Shown here: piece by piece, positions 1 to 12,700 of the stretch
Numbering within the stretch: the stretch's first letter is position 1
Layout: every line of letters starts with the position of its first letter
Assembly: GCF_002632465.1 (NCBI RefSeq)
Contig: NZ_NIBS01000025.1
Span: 1 to 36,658, forward strand
Reading direction: 5' to 3'
Length of the DNA stretch: 36,658 nucleotides
Source of the DNA: Xenorhabdus budapestensis
Lineage (GTDB): Bacteria > Pseudomonadota > Gammaproteobacteria > Enterobacterales > Enterobacteriaceae
Notes under the pieces: generated by a model
Seen by the model: only the letters and a program-made list of their open reading frames with translations
Told to the model about the DNA's origin: nothing
Database searches by the model: none
Position numbers and translations under genes: made by a program

Positions 1-1
1 G

Positions 2-241
2 GCTAACCGCGATTGTAATGCAGATTTAGCGATTTCAAAAGCCCGGCGCAGCTATAAGGTGGGGTATGCCCGCACCCGCCACGAAGACCGCAGCACCGGT
101 ATGACCCGCTATTACAGCCAGCACCCCAGTTTGCATCTTAAAGGCAACTGGCTGGAAGAAGCGGGCTTTGCCACCGGACAGCCAGTACAGGTCAGTGTTG
201 AGCACGGGCAGTTGATTATCCGGCTCGTTGAGTACAACTGA
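2..241 (+). CDS. symE: SymE-like toxin, 5' end outside the window
   Basis: The reading frame is open from the first bases of the window (codons from position 2) and ends at a TGA at 239-241, so the true start lies upstream. A GTG at 59 is possible but has no clear ribosome binding site, and the residues before it (about 19 codons, including ISKARRSYKVGY) look like the usual N-terminus of SymE-family proteins. The core LKGNWLEEAGFATGQPVQV is the family's most conserved segment (SymE_toxin, an AbrB-like fold). E. coli SymE is an SOS-induced protein, repressed by the antisense RNA SymR and linked to RNA cleavage or nucleoid condensation. I see no SymR-like RNA here, but the upstream part is missing. 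The gene is convergent with the CDI immunity gene. Family assignment is good; function in this host is inferred. Confidence 0.75.
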   Translation, partial: ANRDCNADLAISKARRSYKVGYARTRHEDRSTGMTRYYSQHPSLHLKGNWLEEAGFATGQPVQVSVEHGQLIIRLVEYN

Positions 242-250
242 CGGCTCAAA

Positions 251-279
251 AAAGATCCCAGCCAAGCGCTGGGATCTTT
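251..279. terminator. Bidirectional rho-independent terminator between symE and cdiI
   Basis: There is a perfect 12-bp inverted repeat (AAAGATCCCAGC, 251-262; GCTGGGATCTTT, 268-279) with a 5-nt loop. A-rich and T-rich sequence on either side lets it work in both directions. It lies 10 nt after the symE-like stop and 8 nt after the end of cdiI, so it most likely ends both convergent transcripts. Confidence 0.8.
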
Positions 280-286
280 AGCATGA

Positions 287-706
287 CTAATTACCTTCTA
301 TCCATACTTGCTTTATCCAGCTAGCAAGATCAGGCCAACTTTCCTCGTTATAACCATCAAGCGTCCAGTACTTAATTTTTCCGTCATAATCAATACAATA
401 ATAACTGCCATTATCTTCACAGATCGGGAGCAAATTTTCAGGTAGCCCTTGCTCTCTTGCATCGCTTAACGCTTGTGACAGTTCTCCATAATATTTTTTA
501 TCACGGGTAACAGATAACAAATCTATAGTTCCGTAGAATATATTACTTATTTTTTTCAAAACCTCTTTATAATCATTTGAAAATTCGAAACCAATTTCTT
601 TTTCATACTGAGAAATTAATTCATCATCTGGCAAATCAACATCATTTCTTTGACCATCTGATAAGCGTTCGATTTCTTCAATAACATCATTAAGTTTAGT
701 ATTCAT
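287..706 (-). CDS. cdiI: CDI immunity protein, SMI1/KNR4 (SUKH) family
   Basis: A 139-aa acidic cytoplasmic protein without signal peptide. Its pattern fits the SUKH (SMI1/KNR4) superfamily: an N-terminal helix with IGFEFSNDYKEVLKKIS (fold signature 'P/S-x-D-Y-K'), a central LPICEDNGSYYCIDYDGKI strand pair, and a C-terminal WPDLASWIKQ helix. SUKH proteins are a known broad class of immunity proteins for secreted nucleases, including HNH/endonuclease VII types, which fits the LHH domain at the end of the adjacent CdiA. The ATG lies 8 nt after the cdiA stop; the AGGG ribosome binding site overlaps the cdiA TAG, so the two are translated as one unit. The gene is clearly more AT-rich than most of cdiA, as is the toxin tip, consistent with exchange of toxin and immunity as one module. 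The pairing of toxin and immunity is inferred from position. Confidence 0.85.
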   Translation of the reverse strand: MNTKLNDVIEEIERLSDGQRNDVDLPDDELISQYEKEIGFEFSNDYKEVLKKISNIFYGTIDLLSVTRDKKYYGELSQALSDAREQGLPENLLPICEDNGSYYCIDYDGKIKYWTLDGYNEESWPDLASWIKQVWIEGN

Positions 707-714
707 ACGTAACC

Positions 715-3700
715 CTATTTAAAATCGTTAGCTCGTTGTTTCCAATAATCAGAACGCCACTTATTAAACTCCGAGCGGTTAATACCTGAGGGGATACTGT
801 TATCATTTATATGTATGACCTTATGATTATCCTTATGAAAACTCTGCGTTACCTCAGCTATAGGTCCATCCTGCTTTTGTAACATATGATGTAAATTGAC
901 AGGTTTTCCATCATTACCGATAGGTGCTCTACCAGCTCTCATAAGCTCTACGTTTGTCTTACCTGATTTAGGATCAATACGGCTTGGATCAAACAAGTCA
1001 TTTCGTTGATAAACCTTATTTCCCTTAAAGGGAACTGGCTCAGCCGACCAATATTTTCTGTCCTGGCCAAAGTATTTTGCGACATCTGTCTGTGTTGTTG
1101 TACTTGATTTATTAGCCGTTTGGTTAGGCTGTACTTGAGTAGCTTCCGCCGGAACGCTTTTATCAACATTATTTTTTGATGATACAGATGATGGCTTCGC
1201 CTGTATCTTATTACTGGCTGCTCCCCCAATAGCCCCGACCGCAGTCTCCAGCAACAACAGGTTGCGCTGCTCTTCCTTCACGTACTGCGCCGCATCCGCT
1301 TTGGACAAGCCCGATTTTTCCAGCTCTTTTTGACGCAGTTCCGTGTTAAAAAACCCGGAGAGGGGTCCGCTGCCGCCATTTAACCAGCTGCTCTGCTCTG
1401 AACGCCCTATCTTGTCATTGGCACGGTAACCTGAGACGGCCAGCTCCTTGCCCAGTTCATGGTTGATGAATGCCAGTTCTTCACGACTCAACTCACCATT
1501 CAACGCCATCTGTTTCAGGCTGTTGATGGTCGCATCACTGGCCTGCCGGTACTCTGTCCAGACTCCTTTACGGCAGCTGTCATCCTGACATGATGCCAGT
1601 TTACCGCGCATGTCCTCCACTGACGGCAAGCCTTTATCCAGAATGCGCTGGCTCAGCTCCTTAGCCTTGCCGCACGCTTCCGGTGACAGCGTGCGGCAAT
1701 CACCCAGATTTCGCGAGGCCAGCGCATTATTCTCCACCGCATTCTTCGCTGCCTGCGCCCCGGCCACACCCCCTGCGGTAGAGTTAGTGGCCAGTCCTGC
1801 TACAATCCCGCCTGCCAAGGTCGACAGGTTGCTGATGGTTTCCTTCTCCGCCGGTGAGAGATCTTTCGGGTTCTTATCTCCGTACAATGCACTCATAATA
1901 GCCGAGGCGGCCAGTTCGCCGCTCACCGCGCCCGTTGCCCCGGCAGTGGCCGAGCTCCCTTTTATTTCTGCGATGACACCCCCTAAGATTGCATGTGCCA
2001 TCAGGTTGGTGGCTTTTTCTGCCGGTGTCAGTTGCTCATACGTTTTATCACCATAAGTGAGGGCTTTCACCGCGTTTGCCAGATACGGCGCTGCCCCGCT
2101 GGCAATGGCCGATGGGATATCACCGCCCGCCAGCCCCTGCAACGCCCCGATGACCGCCGTCACCGCCTGACGTTTACTGCTGCCGATATCCGCACCCTGC
2201 GCTTTGATGGCACCGTCATAGGCTATCTTATACGCCCGGTCAGCTACCGATATTGCATCGACGGGCTGGCCTTCTGCCCTCAGTTGTTTTTCCGCAGCCT
2301 GTTTCAGTTTTTGCTGCGTGTGCGGGTCTTTCAGGTCTTCCGTGGCTTTCTTCGTCGCCTTAATCGCTTCATGCGTATTGTAGATATCCATCACCTGGGT
2401 GCCGATTTCAGCGATAGCCTGCGCCTGTGCCAGCCGCCGTTGTTCTTTCTCCTTGTCAAAAATCGGACTCAGGCCATTGGCGGCGTTATCGGTATCCCGG
2501 CTTAAGTCAGCCACATCCTGCTGTTGCTTATCGGCATCCCGCACCACCATCGTGCCGTCACTGACCGCCGCATGGGTGGTCGACGACTGGCTGTCATGCT
2601 TATGGGTGCCAGCCAGCATATTCGATGACATATTGGAAACCAGCTGGCTGCCCACCGCGCCGCCGGTACTGATACCTACACTCTGGTGCTCCGTTTTGTA
2701 CTCTGCCTTGTTCTGGATATCACTAAAACCCAGTGTGCCGGTGTCCAGCCGGTTTTTGTCTTTCTCTGCGTGACTTGCAATCACCGCGCCGTCAAGCTGG
2801 GTATGTTCCCCCACTTTGACATCAAAGCCACCCTTGCCGGCAAAAATCCCTGTCTGCTCGTTCACCGAATCAAACGTGCTGTGCATCTTGTCACGGCTGG
2901 CATTCACACTGGCTGAACCGCTCATTGAGCCATAGGTGAAGCTGGCACCCGCACTGGCATTCTGCTGCTTGCTGTTGTAATGGTCCTTGTCCTGCTCACT
3001 TTGCAGGTGCAGGTGGCGGCCCACATCGGCCGTCACTGTCTCCCCGCTGACCTGTGCCCCTTTCAGCGTCGTATCCTGCCCCGATTTCAGTTTCACCTGA
3101 TGACCGGCATCGACGAGCGTTTCAGTATGGGTCACCCCGTCGCCGGTTTCATGCCCTTTGCCCTTGTTGACGCTGGCGGAGAATTGAATGCCGTAACCGC
3201 CCTGTCCGGCCGTCAGCCCCACGCCGACACTGCCGCCTTTGCGGCTGCTCTCACCTCGCGTAGTCTGGGTGTTTTCAGCCGATTCCAGCACGATATCGCG
3301 TTTGGCGTCCAGCGTCATATCGCGGCCGGCTTTTAAGGTACTGCCCTGCACCTGAATATCGCCGCTGTCCTGCGTCGTGCTGTCTCCGGTGGCTTTAATG
3401 CGAATATCCTGCCCGGCACTCAGGCTGCTGCCCTGCGATTGCGTCTGTTCCGTGCGGGTTTGTGATTTCGCGGACTGGCTGCCATAAGAAAGCTGGATGC
3501 CGATAGTGTCGGTCGGTTTTTGCGCCTCCCCGCCGGCTTGATTGATGGCATCAGCTTTCGCAGATTCAGCCTCACTGCGCTGCCACGCCTGGTAGCCCTG
3601 CACCCCGGACAGCGTGGCCTGCATGCCTTTCAGCACCTGCAAGCGGCTGTCCGGGGTGTCTTTGGCTTCATTGGCCGTCTGCACCGCCGTGTTAACCGCA

Positions 3701-6700
3701 CTGCCGACCGCCCCGGACAACGCCAGTGTCAGGCCTGACTGTTTCTGTTCAGTTTGGCTCAGTTCCGTATGGCTGTTTTTCGCGGCCGTGACAGCCACGT
3801 CTTTGGCTTCAATATCAATATCTTTACCGGCGATAATATCGCTGCCCTGCACGGTGGCCTGTTCGCCGGCATGCAAAGTGACATGGCCGTCACTGCTGCC
3901 CACGGTGCTGCCTTTTTGCAGTATAGCATCGCTGTCGCTGGACTGTTTGAGTGTCGAGCTGCCTATCGTAAAGCCCACGCCTCCCGTGCCCATCAGGCCG
4001 GATTTTTTCTCTTCTTTCCGGGTGAACCGGTGATTGGTCTCTTCGGCCGTGGTGATGTTCAGATTCTGGCCGGCATGGACAGCCACATCCCGGGTGCCCA
4101 CCACATTGCTGCCCTGAACGGTGGTATCCTGGCCGGACTGGATATTCACCGTATCACCGCTCAGGGTGCTGCTGACTGCCTGGGTGCGGTCATATTGTTC
4201 CCGGGTCGTGGTGGTCGTCGAGGAAAACCAGCTGTTGCTGCCTTTCACTTTCAGGTATTCGTCATGGGTTTGCTGCTGTTCACCCGCTACGACCGCCACA
4301 TCCCGCCCCGCATCCACTTGCAGTGTTTTACCGGCCGTGATACCGGTTGCGCGAAGGTTAACATCACGTCCGGCGCGCAGGCTGACCGGCCCGGCACTGT
4401 TGACGGCCGTGCCCGTTTCTCCTGATTCTGTGTGGGTCAAATAGTTATCCCGGCTCCATTCAAGGTGTTCACGCTGCGCGGTTTTGGCTGTCCCGAACTG
4501 AATATCCCGCCCCGCGTCTAACTGAATCTCACTGTGTTGACCCTGTGACATCAGTTGTGCGGCCGACGTGTAAATATCCTTGCCTGCCCGCAGGTGCAGT
4601 TTGCCATCCGTCCCCTGCACATACACCCGGGCGACATTATCCACGTAAGCCGAACTGAACCGGTTATTGCCGGCCTGATTTTCACCGCTGCGGGTGGTAC
4701 TGACAATATCAATATTATTCCCCGCCCCTATTGTCAGTGACTGACTGGCGCCTATCGTCCCGCCCCGCTGGACCATATCGGTCCGGGCCTGCAAATCAAC
4801 CTGGTTGCCCTGCACAAATCCCCCCTGATTGCGGATATTCTCCGCCAGGATGTTAATATCCTGACCGATAATCCGGCCCTGATTGAGCAGGTCGCCATGC
4901 AGTTGCACATTGACCTGGCTGCCACTGAGCAGGGCACCAGAGCCATCCAGTGAACCGGCCTGCGTGCGCACATATACCTGGGGAACCAGCACGGTTTGCC
5001 GGCGGCCGTCTGGTAAGGTGACCGTCGCATTGACCAGCCAGACCATGTCTTCGGTGAGACGGGCCATCTGTTCCGCATTCAGGGCAATCCCCGGCGTCAG
5101 ATTAAAGGCGTGCCGGGCACGCGCGCCGGCATTCATCAGCGCCTTAAATTGTTCCTCGTCATTCTGGTGTCCTAGCAGATAACGTTTGCCGGTCAGGTTA
5201 ATCACCTGCTCACGAATAAGGCGCTGTTCATAGAAACCATCCCCCAGACGTTTATGCATGTTATTGTGATCCCAGCGCAGCTGCTGTTGCATATAGTCCG
5301 TTCCCAGCCATTTTTTCAGCCGGGTAAACTGCGGATCGGTTTCAACCAGCGGCAGGTTGTCGATCGCCGCCACCGCCGGTGTGGGTGGCGTATTGTCGGG
5401 CGGCAGATTCAGTTTAAATAAGCTGTTGTCCGGTAACTGATAATTCGGCACTTCCGTGCGGACGATAAGGGGTTTCTCGCCCACATTCGTGATTTTTTCC
5501 TCCCTCCCGGTGTTTTTTTCACCGGCGCCGGTCAACTTCTCACCCACGGTGGATCGTTCACCCACCGTGAACGTCTGACCCCGTTCAGTCAGTTTTTCCC
5601 CCGCGATAACCGGCGTCTCTGCTGTGCCACCGGTGATGGCCGGCCTTTGCCCCGTTACTGCCGCGGGCGGGATGATCACTTCCAGCCGCTGTCCCGGCCT
5701 TAAGGCGACTTCACGCGGCGGGGTTTCCACTTCTGTCAGACCAGCGTTGATTTGCCCGCCACGGACTGGCGCCATCTGTGTCGCGGTGCCCTGATAATCA
5801 GCCGGCCGCTGGCCAGCCAGCGTGACCGTGCCCTGTGATGACCGGACCGTCCCGGGGGTCAGCGTGATGGCCTGGATTTGTGCCGGGGGTTCATAATACG
5901 ATGACCTCCGGCCTTGTCGGTCACGCCCTTTTTTCTTGATGCGCCAAAAATTCTCCACCCGGCCTTTATCGGTGATATAACGCTCACCCGGCACATCCCG
6001 GTTATGGATCTCCCCGCCCGTGACCGTCAGCAATCCCCCTGCCACCACCTGGCTCTTATCGTTTGTCAGCGTCGTGGTATCGATGATCAGGTTTTTCCCG
6101 GCCAGTATCTTCGCCGGGTCGGTGGCTTTCACCCGGGTTTCTTCTGTCGTGCGGGTGTACCGGTAAATCTGAAAGTTATCCCGGCATCCCCTGTTGTCCA
6201 CACAGGCGTGAGAGACTTCATCATGACGGATAATGACTCTATGATTTTTCGCATTATAACGTTGCCCCCAGACCTGATATTCCTCCATGGGCGTCTGCGA
6301 AATGCGCTCACGTTCGGTCTCAAAATGATCATTGACGTTATTGATGGTGTCGGCCGCCAGCCGCATCTCCCCCATGGCTTCCATATAGGCGCTGTGGTTA
6401 TTGATGACCTGGCCTTTTCCGCTGGCCTGATACCGGTCATCCAGCTTGCCGCCAAAGGCAAAATCACCGTCACTGTAAATCAGGCTGTGGGCCTGGTTAT
6501 TTAAGGTTCCCACACCCAGATCAAGGCGTTGGCGGGCCGCAATCACCGCCGATTGACCTTTGGCCATGATGTCGTTGTAATTACCCGATTTTGTCGCGAA
6601 CCACTGCTCCCGTTTAGCCTTTGTTTCGGCATCCACCCGGTTATTCAGCGTCCCCGCTTCAATGGCGATATGATCACCGTAAATCCGCCCGGTGCCCTGG

Positions 6701-9700
6701 TTGGTCAGCCCGGTAGCACGCAGACAGGTTTGGGCACCCTCCAGCAACCCGGTGTTGACGAGGGCATTTTTGACGGTCCATTGATGGTGATCCGCCAGGA
6801 TTTTCCCGGTGGCCTCGTTGGTCAGGTTATCCGCCGCCCCCGCCAAGGTGCCGGCACTGACCAGGCCGTTATTGATGACATGGCCCTGACTGCTCAGCCG
6901 TAAACGCCCATTGGCAATGATTTCACCGGTATGAATAAAATCTTTCAGCAGTGTCAGCTGGATATCACCCAGTGAACGCAGTCTGCCGTCACCGGTGGCA
7001 GAGTCTGCCTCCACCGTCAACGCCTTCCCGGCTTTGATTTCACCGTCCGTATTGGTCACCGCTAGCTGGCTGCCCTGTACGGTCAGTTGCTGGTTGGCCT
7101 GTAACTGGCCCTGCGTGTTATCGAGCACCGAAGAAAGTTTTAGTGTGGCATTTTCAGTGGCGAACAGTTGCCCTTTGGCATTGTGCAGTGTGTCCGCCGT
7201 GACAAGGACATTTTTACCCTCAATCCCTTTATCCTGCTGTTGCGTCTCCTGATTGTGGATTGCCTGAGCGCTCAGTTCGGCATCACCGCCACTGCGGATT
7301 AAACCGGCTGTATTATCTATGTGGTGAGTGACGCGCGCGGTCAAATCGCCCAGCGCCAGTATTTGTCCCTGCGTATTGAGCAGCTCACCCGTTTCAATAC
7401 GCAACCCGGCTTCGCTCAGGATCTTACCCTGTTGACGGTTATCCAGTTGTTTCGCGGTGAGGGTGGCCGATTTGCCATGCAAGGTGCCGCGCTGGTTTTT
7501 CAGATCCCCGCTCTTCACCTCAAGCTCAGCCTGACTGTCAATCACGCCATCAGTGTTATCGAGGGTCTGCCCCTGCGTATCAATGAACAAATCCTGACGG
7601 GTTTGAATTCGGCCCGACTGATTATTTATCTGTTGACCTGTCAGAGAAAGCCGGGTCTGTGCCGCCAGCATTCCCTGTCGGTTATGGAGATGACCCGCCG
7701 TGATATCCAGACTGCCCGCCGACACCACGGCGCCATTGTCATTATCCAGCGCCCCGGTGTTCAGGGTCATGGCCTGTTTGCTGGTCATTCCCTGCCTGTC
7801 ACCACTGTTGCGGTTAATTAAGGATTTCGCGTTGAGCGTCAGTTTGCCGCCACTTTGCAGCAAACCCTGATCATTATTCAGTGCATCCACATACCATTGG
7901 GTGTCTTTTCCGCTCAGGATCTGTCCGTGCTGATTGAGGACCGTATTTCCGCTCATATTCAGTCGGTCATGGCTTTCAATATGACCGGACTGGTTATTCA
8001 GATCCGCGACAGTCAGGCGTAAAGCCCCCTGGCTGAACACCCCGCCCTGCTGACCACTGTCCCGGTTATCCAGCTGCTGACCGTGGGTGTCGATGGTCAG
8101 GTTCTGACCGCTGCGTATCGCCCCGTAGCGGTTCAGCAATTCCCCGGTCCGTAGCGTCATCTGCCGTTCTGCGGCGATAAGACCCGCGGTATTATTCAGT
8201 GGCTGCTGGTGCGTATCAATGTCCACCGTTCCGGCGCGGATTTGGCCTTTTTCGTTGTTAATCGTTTGAGCTGTCAGTTGCAGGTTATGCTGACCGGCAA
8301 TGTTCCCCCCGGTATTGGTGAGCTGCCCGGTGGTCAGGGTGATATCCCCGTTCGCTGCCGCCATCTTCCCCTGCCGGTTATCCATCTCACCAGCCACCAC
8401 GGTCATGCCGGCTGAGGCCACTAACTGGCCCTGCTGGTTATTCAGCCGGTTTTTTACCGTCACCTGAAGCTGGCCGTCTTCGGCCGCAATCATTTGGCCT
8501 GACTGGTGATTCAGTGTCTCCGCATTAACCTTCACCGTGCCATTGGCGGAAATCACACCGCTGCCGTTATCCAGTTCATGCTGAACATCCAGCATCATTG
8601 TATCGGTGCCCCGTTGGGTCATCTTCCCTGAACGGTGATACAGTGACTGAATATGGGCCGTGATATGTTGTGCCGACGCCTCGCTGTTCACCAGATGGTA
8701 ATCCCCTCCATCCAGTTTCAGTTCACCGTCAGAAATCAGGCGGCCGGCCTGCCCCTGAAAGTGGGCCGTGTCAAGGGCCATCACGCCGGTTCCGGCATGG
8801 ATCAGCCTGCCGTTATCATTTGCAATGGTCTGCGCCTTCAACGTCAAATCCCGCCCGCGGGATTCAATTATCCCGGCCGTATTGTCAATCCCAGCCTGAT
8901 GATCCAGGATAAGCGACAGCTGCCCGGTCTGGGTGATTTTACCCTGATGATTGTTCAGTTTCTGGCTGCGGAGGGTCAGCGTTTCCGCCCGTAACCGGCC
9001 ACGCGTGTTATCAATCCGTTCCGGTGCCGATAACGTAAGGTGTTGACGGGCGCTGACGTGGGCATCCTGTAAATGTAACTGCGTGTCAGACGTCAGTGTC
9101 AGATCGCCGGCATTCGTTTGACTGCCCGCCAGTGAAAGATCTTTTGCGTTCACCGCTAACCGGTCATGGGCCAGATTCTGCCCGTGAAGCCGGGCTTCCT
9201 CTGTGGTTTTTAGGGTCAGGTTACCGCGTTGGGTCAGCCTGAGCGTGTTATCCATACCGGCCGCCAAGGTACTGCCCTGATGGCTATACAATGACAGGCT
9301 TTGGCTTTCAAGGTGGCGCCCGGCCAGTATGCGCCCCGGGTTGTCGAGGTGCCCGCGGGTGGTGATTGTCATATCCTGCCCGGCGGTGATGTCTCCCTCA
9401 TTCATCAGGTTACCCTGATCAGGCAGGGTCACATCACCGGACGCCCTTATCACACCGCGGTTGGTCAATTGCCCACGGCTGTGAAGCACCAGATTGCCCG
9501 AAGGCGCGGATTGACCATCGTGCCCCATACCTGCCGCCAATACCGCATTTTTGGCGTTGTCCAGTGACGCACTGGTGATATCAAGATGATGGCCGGCCTG
9601 GATGTTGCCCTGATTGGCAAGGTGATCACGGATGTTGACTGACAGATCCCGGCCGGCGCTCATGTTCCCCTGATTATCCAGTTTGCTCTGATCCTGGACG

Positions 9701-12700
9701 GTCATCGTGTCCGAAGCTGTGATGAGCCCCAGGTTGGCCAGCTCACCCGGGCTATGGAGCGTCAGGTCTCCCGGTTGGGACAAACGGCCGTCTTTACCGA
9801 CACCCGCGGCCAGCACCCCTTTTTCCTGATTGGATAAGGAAGCACTGTGGATATTCAGATGACGGCCGGCCAACATTTTGCCCGGGTTAGTCAGGTGTCC
9901 GGGCATTTTAAGCCGGATATCCCGGCCGGTACTTATCTCTCCGGCATTTTCCAGCGCCGCCTGATTGTCGATAACGATATCATCCGATGCCGTCATTACC
10001 CCCTGATTGGTCAATTGACCGCGACTGTCGAGGGTCAGATTGCCCGGCTGAGTCGGTTTGCCATGAGGGTCAGTCCCTGCCGCCAGTTCACCTTTCTTCT
10101 GGTTTTCTAATGCCGCACTGTGGATATCCAGGTGGTGGCCGGCCAGCACCCGGCCCTGATTGGTCAGATTGCCCGGGGTGTTGAGCCTGATATCACGGCC
10201 AGCATTTATCTCTCCCTGATTTTTCAACTCAGCCTGATTCTGGATATCAATATCATCCGACGCCATCATCACGCCCTGATGGGTCAGTTGACCGCGACTG
10301 TCGATGATGAGATTGCCCGGCCGGGTCAGTTTGCCCTGATCATCCGTACCCGCCGCCAACACCCCGTTCTGATGACTGACTAACGCGGCACTATGAATAT
10401 CCAGATGGCGTCCGGCCAGTATTTTTCCGGCATTATCGAGATCATCACGGGCTTTTAGCGTGATATCCCCACCGGAAGTGATATCGCCTGAATGCGTGAA
10501 AGCGCCTTCATTCTCAATATGAATATGATCTGACGCGGTGATAATACCGTGGTTGTCCAGTTTGCCCTGACCCTGGATCTTCAACGTACCCGGCTGCTTT
10601 TTATCTATACCCGCGGCCAGCTTACTTTCCTTCTGGTTGTCTAAATCTGCACTCTGGATAGCGAGATGATGGCCGGCCAGCACCCTGCCCTGATTGGTCA
10701 GACTGCCCGGGGTGTTGAGCCTGATATCACGACCCGCGCTGACCTCTCCCTGATTTTTCAACCCGGCCTGATTCTGGATGTCGATATCATCCGATGCCGT
10801 CATCACACCCTGATTGATCAGTTGACCGCGACTGTCGATGCTAAGATGGCCCGGCCGGGTCAGGTTGCCGCGATCATCCGTACCCGCCGACAGCATCCCG
10901 TTCTGATGGCTGACTAACGCGGCACTGTGGATATCAAGATGACGGCCTGCGCGCATTTTCCCGGCATTATTGAGATCATCACGGGCTTTTATCGTCATAT
11001 CGCCCCCGGCGGTCATATCCCCTGAGTGACTGAAAGCCCCTTCATTCTCAATATGAATATGATCTGACGCGGTGATAATGCCCTGGTTATCCAGTTTGCC
11101 CTGACTCTGGATTTTCAGGTTGCCCGGCTGCATTTTATTTATTCCCGCCGCCAGTACACCGTTCCGGCCACTTTCTAACACCGCACTCTGAATAGCGAGA
11201 TGATGACCCGCCAGCACTTTGCCCTGATTGGTCAGCTTTCCGGGCGTGGTGATCCTGATATGACGGTCAGCGTTTATCTCGCCCTGATTATCCAGCGTCG
11301 CCGGTTCTTCGATAACAATATCCTCCGTGGCGGTCATCATCCCCTGATTAACCAGCTGACCCCGGCTGTTGAGAGTCAGTTTGCCCGGTTGCGTTTTATT
11401 CGTTCCCGCAGACAGTAACCCATTCTGACCGCTCGTTAAGGACGCACTTTGGATAGCGAGATGATGACCGGCCAATACCTTACCCTGATTCGTCAGGTGC
11501 CCCGGCGTTTTTATCGCAATATTATTCCCGGCGCTGATATCACCTGAATGGGTTAACGCCGTTTTATTCTGAATGTCAATATTGTCTGACGCGGTCACAA
11601 TCCCCTGATTATCCAGTTTCCCCTTGATATCCAGCGTCAGGTTACCCGGCTGGGTTAATTTGCCGTCTTTATCAGCGCCGGCGGCCAGAACAGGGTGTGG
11701 CTGGCGATCAGCAGGCAGTCGAACATTGTTATGGCTTGTCAACGAAGCACTGTGGATATCAAGGTGACGGCCGGCCAACATCCGTCCCTGATTATCCAGG
11801 TGATCGCGGGTGTTGACAGCCATATCCTGACCCGCCGTGATATCGCCCTGATTGATGAAATGCCCTTGATTCTTAACCTTCACCTCAGCAGAGGCGTCTA
11901 TCGTCCCGCTGTTGGCAAGATGACCGCCACTGTTGAGTTTCAGGCTGCCCGGTTTACGACTGCCTGCCGACAGCCGCCCCGGGTTCGTTACATCGCCCTG
12001 ATTGTCGACAGTCAGGTTATCCGATGCCGCTATCGTGCCTTTATTGCTGAGGAGACCACGGCTCTGAATGGTCAGATTGCCGGATTGAGTCCGGTTGCCT
12101 TCTTTATCGACACCCGCCGTGATATTTCCCTGATTCGCCAGCGCCCCCTGATTATTGATGGTCACATCAGCAGACGCCGTAATGACACCGCTGTTCGTCA
12201 GTTTGCCCTGGCTATCCAGCGTTAAATTGCCTGCCTGCGCCCCTAACTGCCCGGCATTGCGTACCCCGACGCCCTGCTCTGTGCCGACCAGCTTGATTTT
12301 ATTGGCATACATCCCGCCCACGGCCGCCACATCCAGGCTGAATGCCGGTTTATTCTTCTGGCTCTCTGACAGCATTTCAGTCACATTGCCCTGGGCATCC
12401 ACCCGGTTGCGTCCGGTTGTCACGGTTAAATGGCTGGCGTGGAGTCTGGCATTAATATTGACGGCACGGCCAATCAGACGGGTATAATCACTGCCGGTAT
12501 CATTCAGCCCTTTACCTTCCACGCTGATGAGTCCCTGATGCGCCTCATCCACTTCAAACCCTTTCAGGCGCCCGCCTTCCAGCAGGGTTTTGCCCGCCGC
12601 CAGCGTGGTCTGGCTGGCATTGATAAAACCACACCCCTGACAGGTGATACCTGCCGGGTTAGCAATAATCACGTCCGCCCGTTGTCCGGCGACTTCAATA

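Noticed and set aside
3754-4425. Long open frame (223 codons) on the strand opposite cdiA, and many similar ones across 1600-13150
   Set aside because: They are antisense shadows of the repetitive GC-rich cdiA frame; products are unlike any protein family, and starts lack ribosome binding sites.
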